Of a DNA stretch of 8,594 bases, positions 1 to 4,574 are shown one piece after another (position 1 is the first letter of the stretch; every line of letters starts with the position of its first letter). Position numbers and translations under genes: made by a program. The notes under the pieces are model-generated. The model did no database searches. It was not told where the DNA came from and was given only the letters and a program-made list of their open reading frames with translations. This DNA is from Bacteroides sp. GTDB lineage: Bacteria; Bacteroidota; Bacteroidia; Bacteroidales; SM23-62. The DNA lies in assembly GCA_030667765.1 (NCBI GenBank), contig DAOUVF010000106.1, positions 1 to 8,594 on the forward strand. Reading direction: 5' to 3'.

Positions 1-711
1 ATCAAGCTGGGTGATCAGGGCCTGGTGTCTCAACAGGCCGGCAATGGAGAGGGTCTCATCTACGGGCTTGAGCAATCTCCCCTTGCGTCTCAACTGGTAC
101 CCGCCGAATACTGAATACTTCATGGATAACCGGGATACATCCCCGTAAAGGGAGTAGTTGGGGCGGAAGAGATGGTCCACAGAGAAGCCGAACCATGCCC
201 TGTCAGAATAGGCCAGCAGGGAAACTGAGGCGTCAATATCTCCTTTTTTATCGAGGGAAGGGACCTCGATGGTAGGTGTGATCCCGCCTGGAGAGATCTG
301 ATCTCCCCACAGAAGTTTATTGAAATCTATCCCCCGCTGGGTATACATGATATGTATCCCCGGTCTCAGGTGCCAGAAATCAGTGAGCTTGATGTCATAA
401 GAGTACTGTATGCCAATATTCGTGGTACTCAGGTTTCCCGAACCTGCTACATCCCTGAGGATCAATACACCGATGCCGCTGTTAAAGTTGGCAAAAAAAT
501 GATCGTATGAAAATGCATAAGTCACAAAGGTTCCTGGCATTGATGGCCACTGGTTACGGTATGTGGTGGCAATCCGGTGGTCCTGGGTAGCCCCTGCAAA
601 AGATGGCGCAAGATATAGTGGCTGGGAATAGAATTGTGTAAATTGAGGATCCTGGCCATACACTAAGAAACAAAATAGGAATAATATAGCTATGATCGGG
701 AGTTTCTTCAC
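1..711 (-). CDS. PorP/SprF-family outer-membrane protein (3' end beyond window)
   Basis: The first 237 codons of an outer-membrane beta-barrel-type protein; the C-terminus lies past the left edge (family members are usually about 300-340 residues). It starts with GTG at 711-709; I see no in-frame ATG close upstream, and this start gives a clean signal peptide (KK, then hydrophobic residues 4-18, likely cleavage after Gly20). The mature protein begins QDPQFTQFYSQPLYLAPSFAG, the classic opening of PorP/SprF proteins, except that the usual Asn of 'NPAFAG' is Ala36. Alternating aromatic and polar strands follow, such as the NFNSGIGVLILRD stretch. Known members act with the type IX secretion system, and SprF-like proteins are needed for secretion or attachment of partners with a CHU_C (type B) C-terminal domain. 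Such a partner is encoded 132 bp upstream, so the two products probably interact. Which PorP/SprF paralogue this is cannot be told. Confidence 0.9.
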   Translation of the reverse strand, partial: MKKLPIIAILFLFCFLVYGQDPQFTQFYSQPLYLAPSFAGATQDHRIATTYRNQWPSMPGTFVTYAFSYDHFFANFNSGIGVLILRDVAGSGNLSTTNIGIQYSYDIKLTDFWHLRPGIHIMYTQRGIDFNKLLWGDQISPGGITPTIEVPSLDKKGDIDASVSLLAYSDRAWFGFSVDHLFRPNYSLYGDVSRLSMKYSVFGGYQLRRKGRLLKPVDETLSIAGLLRHQALITQLD

Positions 712-750
712 GATTATCGGTTGAGAGTCTGCTTTTAAATAATATTCAAT

Positions 751-778
751 TAAACGAAACAATAGTGCATAGGTTTCA
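751..778 (-). promoter_or_regulatory. Possible ECF-type promoter before the porP-like gene
   Basis: In the 132-bp gap upstream of the PorP-like start, the minus strand reads TGAAACC (778-772), 15 nt, then CGTTTA (756-751). This resembles the TGCAACC / GTCTTA pair before the sigma-factor gene and the general ECF layout of an 'AAC' -35 box with a 'CGTC'-like -10 box. A start near 745 would give a leader of about 34 nt. No good TTTG / TAnnTTTG housekeeping promoter is visible in this gap, and there is no obvious terminator after the preceding gene. The match is short and could be chance. Confidence 0.25.
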
Positions 779-843
779 TTATAACTTTATATTTCCATGA
801 ATCCATGCAAACTGAAGTGTAAACAGCAAAGAGAGAATATGGA

Positions 844-2187
844 TCAGGGGTTTTGTTTTATCAGGGTAACATCGCCACTTTCCACGAAGGTTTTGCCATT
901 ATTGAACTTTCCCCTGATCTTCCAGATATATACATCCTGTTTCATCAATTGCTCACTGTAATATCCGTCCCAGCCTATACTGATATCATTGCTTTCGAAG
1001 AGAAGCACTCCCTTGCGGCTGAAGACCTTCAGCTGGAATTCGAGTAACTCACCATTGGTGACAGGATGAAATACGGTATTATTGTAGTCATTCATATCAT
1101 AATAGCCTCCTGTGGGACCATTGAGGTTGGGTGTGAAGGCATTGGGGACTTTTATATCCTGCTCCTGGGTGGTGAAGGCATTGAAGACCACCAGTGAGTC
1201 ATAGCATTGATGGTCGGTCCAGACTTTCAACTTGACATGATAATTGCCTGCCTCATGATAGAAATGGATGGGTTCCTGCAAGTCAGATCGCTGCTTATCC
1301 CCGAAATCCCATTCATAATAATCGCCCCCCCGGGAGTAATTGTAGAAATTAATGGGCTGGTTTCTGGCAGGCTTCAAATCCTCGTCAAACTCGAACAGGG
1401 CCTTTGGTGTCTCGAAGACCTGGACAGTCTGCTGCCGGCTGTATTCCAGTCCGTCTTCCCCCCGGACCTTAAGGGTAACCAGGAACTCTCCCGGTTCATC
1501 AAATACATAGGAGGGATTTAATTCATCAGAATTGCCTCCATCACCAAAATTCCAGCTTATACCGGAGGCATTTTCAGAAAAATTCTGAAAGTTCACTGCC
1601 AGGGGGGAACAACCACTCAGAGGATTGGCCTTAAAATCAATCCTGACCCGGATGGTCTCAGATTCAGCACCGGATCCGTTTTCGGATGATGCAGCCTGTG
1701 CCTGTGAGGTTTCTGTAGTTTCTGATCCTTGTTCCTGATCTGCTGTGTTCTTTTCGGGTATTGTTTTATCATTGGACTTCTTCTGGCGGGTGGCAGTCCG
1801 GGAGGCTGGTTCAGCACCAGCCTTTTTCACAGGTGTGGATCCGACGGATCCTGGTGCCTCCACGACTGCTGCGATGTGGTCTTTCCGGGAAATCACCATA
1901 TCATATGCCGGCTCAGGCTGGATAGCCTGGCTGGACGGTATGATCTCACTATTTTCAGTGATATCCCGGGGGACCGTACGGGAAAGCATAAAATATGTTC
2001 CTGCACCTGCCAGTGCAATGATCAGAGCCAGGTAGTATATATTGAAAGAGTTCAGTCCGGAAGACAGGAATTGCTTCCACGTAATTTTAGCCTGGATCTT
2101 TTTCCATAGTCCGAGTGTGGGATAAACCGTGAAATGTTCAAACATCGTACGGAAAAGTTCCTCAATATTTCTATCGTTCCTGTACAT
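844..2187 (-). CDS. Single-span membrane protein with two PKD domains and a gliding-motility-type (CHU_C) C-terminal domain; possible anti-sigma or sensor
   Basis: The protein has 447 residues. Residues 1-49 form a short, basic, probably cytoplasmic region; its NIEELFRTMFEHF and LWKKIQAKI segments resemble the N-terminal tails of many Bacteroidota membrane proteins encoded beside ECF sigma factors. Residues 50-68 are one hydrophobic membrane span with no cleavage site. Residues 70-180 are a Ser/Thr/Glu/Gln/Ala/Pro-rich linker. Two PKD domains follow (about 183-258, with WNFGDG at 212-217; about 262-336, with WDFGD at 293-297). From about 345 to the end is a CHU_C domain: VPNAFTPNLNG, then VFSRKGVLLFES, GWDGYYSEQL and DVYIWKIRGKFNNGKTF. 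CHU_C domains normally act as type B sorting signals for type IX secretion. The start codon lies inside the sigma-factor gene (17-bp overlap), implying translational coupling. I infer an inner-membrane protein reaching across the periplasm to the adjacent PorP-like protein, with the tail possibly binding the sigma factor. The domain calls are firm; the anti-sigma role is inference. Confidence 0.88.
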   Translation of the reverse strand: MYRNDRNIEELFRTMFEHFTVYPTLGLWKKIQAKITWKQFLSSGLNSFNIYYLALIIALAGAGTYFMLSRTVPRDITENSEIIPSSQAIQPEPAYDMVISRKDHIAAVVEAPGSVGSTPVKKAGAEPASRTATRQKKSNDKTIPEKNTADQEQGSETTETSQAQAASSENGSGAESETIRVRIDFKANPLSGCSPLAVNFQNFSENASGISWNFGDGGNSDELNPSYVFDEPGEFLVTLKVRGEDGLEYSRQQTVQVFETPKALFEFDEDLKPARNQPINFYNYSRGGDYYEWDFGDKQRSDLQEPIHFYHEAGNYHVKLKVWTDHQCYDSLVVFNAFTTQEQDIKVPNAFTPNLNGPTGGYYDMNDYNNTVFHPVTNGELLEFQLKVFSRKGVLLFESNDISIGWDGYYSEQLMKQDVYIWKIRGKFNNGKTFVESGDVTLIKQNP

Positions 2188-2737
2188 CTACTTTCTCTGC
2201 GATTTTTTTCAGGGAATTGAGCTTTTTCCGGATCATGCTCTTTGCCCTTGAATATTGTGACTTGGATGTGTTAACATCGATTTTCAGCAGTTCTGCTATT
2301 TCTTTGTGTTTATATCCTTCCACGGCATACATGTTAAAGACCATCCGGTATCCTTCTGGCAATTCCTTGATTATGCCGAATAACTCCTCGCGGGTAAATT
2401 CGGCCGTGTCAAACAGGGATCCTTCTATATCCATTTCACGGATATCCTCAATATCCTGGTGATAATGGTGTTTGAGGTTCCTGTGATAATGTGTTATGGC
2501 TGTATTTACCATGATCTTTTTCATCCAGTTAATAAATGATCCCTTTCCTGTGAAATCCTTAATATTAAAATATACCTTGATCAGCCCATCCTGCAAGATG
2601 TCTTCTGCTTCATCCCTTCTCCCGGAATATCGTATACAAATCCCAAGAAGAATAGAAGCATACTTCTCATATAAAGCTTTCTGGGCTTTTCTGTCATGCC
2701 GGCAACATCCTTCAATTATTTCTTTCTCATCCAGCAT
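2171..2737 (-). CDS. ECF-type RNA polymerase sigma factor (sigma-70 family, RpoE-like)
   Basis: A 188-residue alternative sigma factor, the usual ECF length, with only regions 2 and 4. Region 2 covers about residues 20-86: the EAEDILQDGLIKVY segment matches the core-RNAP-binding and -10-recognition helices, and SFINWMKKIMVNTAITHYHR matches the DNA-melting and -10 part. Region 4 covers about 115-173: ELPEGYRMVFNMY, then the helix-turn-helix GYKHKEIAELLKIDVNTSKS and SRAKSMIRKKL, which would read the -35 box. I chose ATG at 2737; an in-frame TTG two codons upstream (2743) is possible, but it lies almost at the predicted transcription start. The stop codon lies 17 bp inside the following membrane-protein gene, so the two are co-transcribed and probably translationally coupled, as is common for a sigma factor and its cognate anti-sigma. 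The regulon cannot be known from here; the sigma gene itself and the porP-like gene are candidates. Confidence 0.95.
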   Translation of the reverse strand: MLDEKEIIEGCCRHDRKAQKALYEKYASILLGICIRYSGRRDEAEDILQDGLIKVYFNIKDFTGKGSFINWMKKIMVNTAITHYHRNLKHHYHQDIEDIREMDIEGSLFDTAEFTREELFGIIKELPEGYRMVFNMYAVEGYKHKEIAELLKIDVNTSKSQYSRAKSMIRKKLNSLKKIAEKVDVQER

Positions 2738-2750
2738 TTTCAACTATTGG

Positions 2751-2780
2751 TAAGACCTGCGCCTTACTGGAATGGTTGCA
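2751..2780 (-). promoter_or_regulatory. Candidate ECF-type, probably autoregulated promoter of the sigma-factor operon
   Basis: On the minus strand, TGCAACC (2780-2774) is followed after 17 nt by GTCTTA (2756-2751). An 'AAC'-bearing -35 box and a 'GTC'-type -10 box about 16-17 nt apart is the usual layout of ECF sigma-factor promoters. Similar GCAACC / CGTCT pairs before sigma-70-like genes are, from memory, common in Bacteroidota. Transcription would begin near 2745, leaving a leader of about 8 nt before ATG 2737, which favours that start over TTG 2743. No TAnnTTTG housekeeping promoter is visible on this strand between 2738 and 2940. Confidence 0.45.
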
Positions 2781-2825
2781 TAACAGTTGGCGAAGGGGTT
2801 AAATTATTTGATCAATGTTTCAAGC

Positions 2826-2843
2826 AGGGGGACGAGTCCCCCT
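2826..2843. repeat. GC-rich perfect inverted repeat (hairpin) in the divergent spacer
   Basis: AGGGGGAC (2826-2833), GA, GTCCCCCT (2836-2843) forms a perfect 8-bp inverted repeat; as RNA it would be a 7-bp stem with a CGAG tetraloop. On the plus strand it is followed by only four T residues and no plus-strand gene precedes it, so it is a poor terminator candidate. It stands out against AT-rich surroundings. It lies upstream of both the sigma-operon and sod promoters and may be a REP-like element or a protein site; its function is unknown. Confidence 0.5.
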
Positions 2844-2942
2844 TTTCAATCCTGGTCATAATTACGGAGTTGAGGTAAATTTTGTTTCTGATCATGCCAC
2901 AATTCTTTAATAATATGTTAAAAATGCCTTCTGTTCAGGCTT

Positions 2943-2967
2943 CTTATTTAAAATGATTTTAAATAAG
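2943..2967. promoter_or_regulatory. Perfect 25-bp palindrome, PerR/Fur-like candidate operator for sod
   Basis: CTTATTTAAAAT (2943-2954), a central G, then ATTTTAAATAAG (2956-2967) is a perfect inverted repeat with 12-bp arms. Its inner 15 bp, TTAAAATGATTTTAA (2948-2962), has the 7-1-7 geometry of Fur-family sites and differs from the Bacillus PerR box TTATAATnATTATAA at one symmetrical position per half. It covers the -33 region of the sod promoter, so a bound protein would block transcription. Peroxide- or metal-responsive control of a superoxide dismutase would make sense. The palindrome is seen directly; the identity of the regulator is inferred from the resemblance. Confidence 0.55.
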
Positions 2968-2987
2968 GAGATAATGTACTATATTTG
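2957..2987 (+). promoter_or_regulatory. Bacteroidota-type promoter of the superoxide dismutase gene
   Basis: The -7 box TATATTTG (2980-2987) fits TAnnTTTG exactly. A degenerate -33 box TTTT (2957-2960; consensus TTTG) lies 19 nt upstream, inside the right arm of the 25-bp palindrome. Transcription would start near 2994, giving a leader of about 20 nt before ATG 3014. The weak -33 box fits a regulated promoter. Confidence 0.55.
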
Positions 2988-3013
2988 CCCACGTAACATT
3001 AAAAAACCTGAAA

Positions 3014-3736
3014 ATGGACAAACGTACTTTCCTGAAAAACAGTGCAATCCTGGCTCTTGGTGGAACAGTGGCCACGTCCCTGCCGGGAAGCCTTGTATCA
3101 GTGATGGCAAAAGGCACAACGGCCGGGGAAAAATATATCCTGCCAAAACTGGATTATGCCTATGATGCCCTGGAACCACATATTGATGCCATGACCATGG
3201 AGATCCATCACAGTAAACATCATGCAGGTTATACCCGGAAATTCAATGCAGCCCTGGAATCCGCCGGATTGGAAGATGCCTCTGTCAAGGATCTGTTCAA
3301 AAAGGTCAGCCAGCAGCCAGCGGGCATCCGCAACAACGGGGGTGGCTTTTATAACCATAAAGTTTTCTGGAAAAGCTTATCACCCAACGGAGGGGGCACA
3401 GCAGGAGGGGATGTCGGAAAGGCCATTGAAAAAAGCTTTGGTGGTTTTGATAAATTCCAGGAATTGTTCTCCAAGGCGGCCGCGACACGTTTTGGCTCGG
3501 GATGGGCCTGGCTGGTAAAGACCAATGGCGGGCTGGTCGTCACATCGACACCGAACCAGGACAATCCGTTGATGGATGTTGCAGATCAGCAGGGATACCC
3601 ACTGCTGGCCATCGATGTATGGGAGCATGCCTATTACCTGAAATACCAGAATCGAAGAACCGATTATATTGCCGCTTTCTGGAATGTGGTAAATTGGGAC
3701 TATGTGAACGAAAGATTTAACAAAGCAGCAAAATAA
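3014..3736 (+). CDS. sodA: Exported Fe/Mn-family superoxide dismutase, Mn-type signature
   Basis: A 240-residue enzyme converting superoxide to oxygen and hydrogen peroxide. The catalytic part starts near residue 41 (YILPKLDYAYDALEPHID) and is collinear with E. coli SodA. The metal ligands are His65 (in EIHHSKHHAGY), His115 (in FYNHKVFW), Asp201 and His205 (DVWEHAYY); the gatekeeper Tyr is Tyr73. Gly111 and Gln182 (TPNQDNPLM) put the active-site Gln in the Mn-type position rather than the Fe-type one, so Mn or cambialistic use is predicted. About 40 extra N-terminal residues begin MDKRTFLKNSAILALGG, a Tat-like signal with Lys-Arg in place of the twin Arg, followed by a hydrophobic stretch. 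Export to the periplasm is therefore likely, though Sec use is possible. The gene is transcribed alone: its own promoter lies upstream with a 25-bp palindrome, and an intrinsic terminator follows. The Fe/Mn SOD family is certain; the sodA symbol rests on the metal signature. Confidence 0.95.
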   Translation: MDKRTFLKNSAILALGGTVATSLPGSLVSVMAKGTTAGEKYILPKLDYAYDALEPHIDAMTMEIHHSKHHAGYTRKFNAALESAGLEDASVKDLFKKVSQQPAGIRNNGGGFYNHKVFWKSLSPNGGGTAGGDVGKAIEKSFGGFDKFQELFSKAAATRFGSGWAWLVKTNGGLVVTSTPNQDNPLMDVADQQGYPLLAIDVWEHAYYLKYQNRRTDYIAAFWNVVNWDYVNERFNKAAK

Positions 3737-3759
3737 TTTCATCATAAAATATTTACCCG

Positions 3760-3811
3760 ATCCGGGTATCTCCTGTAGAAACCACTACAAGGAAGATACC
3801 CGGATTTTTTT
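3760..3811 (+). terminator. Strong intrinsic terminator after the superoxide dismutase gene
   Basis: ATCCGGGTATCT (3760-3771) pairs perfectly with AGATACCCGGAT (3794-3805). Inside, CCTGTAG (3772-3778) pairs with the 3785-3792 segment with single-A bulges at 3789 and 3793, leaving a six-base AAACCA loop. A run of seven T residues (3805-3811) follows. It lies about 24 bp after the sod stop codon and separates sod from the efflux operon. There is no matching T tract for the minus strand, so it looks one-directional. Confidence 0.92.
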
Positions 3812-3832
3812 ATGTAAAGATTTCCCTGAAAA

Positions 3833-3865
3833 TTTGGATTCTTCATGGAGAATGTTATACTTTTG
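3833..3865 (+). promoter_or_regulatory. Bacteroidota-type promoter of the efflux operon
   Basis: TTTG (3833-3836), 21 nt, then TACTTTTG (3858-3865) match the -33 TTTG and -7 TAnnTTTG consensus at every fixed position. Transcription would start near 3872, immediately before the palindrome at 3874-3888, leaving a leader of about 58 nt before the TetR start codon. No other promoter is evident within the four-gene operon, whose gaps are 20 nt or less. Confidence 0.7.
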
Positions 3866-3873
3866 TCTAATAA

Positions 3874-3888
3874 ATGACTAACAGTCAT
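3874..3888. promoter_or_regulatory. Candidate operator of the TetR-family regulator (ATGACTaacAGTCAT)
   Basis: A perfect 6-3-6 inverted repeat, ATGACT-aac-AGTCAT, lies just downstream of the -7 box at the expected transcription start. The right half with its flank, AGTCATATA (3883-3891), recurs as an exact direct repeat at 3920-3928, ending just before the TetR start codon. TetR-family dimers bind palindromes of about this size and often repress their own operon. The placement fits steric repression of the promoter; binding by this particular protein is inferred. Confidence 0.6.
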
Positions 3889-3929
3889 ATAATAAAATAA
3901 TAATTATATAATTACCGAAAGTCATATAT

Positions 3930-4568
3930 ATGGGAATAGCTGAAAGAAAAGAGAGGGAAAAACTGCAACGGCGCAACGATATTATAGATTCTGCTGAGAA
4001 GGCATTCTTTTCCAGGGGATTTGAGTCCGCCACCATGGATGAAATAGCCGAAATGGCGGAGCTGAGCAAAGGAACCCTCTACCTGTATTTCAAGAGCAAA
4101 GAAGATCTGCAGTTCGCCATATTTATGAGGGGATCTGATATCCTGATGAAAATAATGAAAGACAATCTGTCCGCCGATAGTAACGGGTACCAGCGTTTGC
4201 TGGAACTGGCAGATTCCTTTATCCGCTTTTCCAGGGAAGAACTGAATTATTTCAGCCTGTTCATGTATTATGAGAGCAGCCGGATGGAGGCATTGAACAT
4301 TGACCAGGATCAACTCCAGATCTATCTGAAAGAGGACTCTCCACTTGCCCTGGTTACTCAACAGGTCATCAGGGGAATCCAGGATGGTTCATTGAGAGAT
4401 GACCTTTCTGCGGAGGTATTTTCGGCTACCCTCTGGTCACAAATGCTGGGTGTGCTGATCGTTTTGAATAACAAGGCAGATCTTTACGAGATCTTCGACC
4501 TGAAGGCCGATGAGATCTTACAGACCCACCTCGAACTGGTTTCCACCGGAAGCATTCCAAAAAAGTAA
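3930..4568 (+). CDS. TetR/AcrR-family transcriptional regulator of the efflux operon
   Basis: A 212-residue repressor-type protein. The DNA-binding domain is residues 12-60: RNDIIDSAEKAFFSRGFESATMDEIAEMAELSKGTLYLYFKSKEDL shows the standard TetR three-helix pattern, with the helix-turn-helix at about 36-55 (residues DEIAEMAELSKGTLYLYF) and the typical 'YxYFKSKEDL' ending. Residues 61-212 form the variable, all-helical ligand-binding and dimerisation half, whose ligand cannot be predicted. It is the first gene of the operon, 6 nt before the TolC-like gene and under the same promoter, so it should control its own synthesis together with the pump. The ligand is probably a pump substrate or a related toxic compound. 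ATG 3930 is the natural start, since the HTH follows at the usual distance. Confidence 0.93.
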   Translation: MGIAERKEREKLQRRNDIIDSAEKAFFSRGFESATMDEIAEMAELSKGTLYLYFKSKEDLQFAIFMRGSDILMKIMKDNLSADSNGYQRLLELADSFIRFSREELNYFSLFMYYESSRMEALNIDQDQLQIYLKEDSPLALVTQQVIRGIQDGSLRDDLSAEVFSATLWSQMLGVLIVLNNKADLYEIFDLKADEILQTHLELVSTGSIPKK

Positions 4569-4574
4569 ATACTC

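Noticed and set aside
1207..2109. Several open frames of about 100-126 codons on the plus strand opposite the PKD-CHU_C gene
   Set aside because: They show no recognisable domains, are rich in Cys/Trp/Pro runs typical of antisense frames, and overlap a minus-strand gene with clear PKD and CHU_C motifs.
2738..2743. TTG at 2743 as the sigma-factor start
   Set aside because: It is in frame but adds only two residues and sits nearly at the predicted transcription start; ATG at 2737 is the simpler choice. Not excluded.
2943..2967. The 25-bp palindrome as a transcription terminator
   Set aside because: No gene ends into it from either side, its stem is almost all A/T, and no T tract follows.
3098..3745. 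Minus-strand open frames of 60-121 codons across the superoxide dismutase gene
   Set aside because: The plus-strand frame encodes all SOD metal ligands; the antisense frames have no motifs, promoters or coherent spacing.
3901..3914. TAATTATATAATTA palindrome as the main TetR operator
   Set aside because: It is composed only of A and T in a very AT-rich leader, where such palindromes arise easily; the ATGACTaacAGTCAT site is more specific and better placed.
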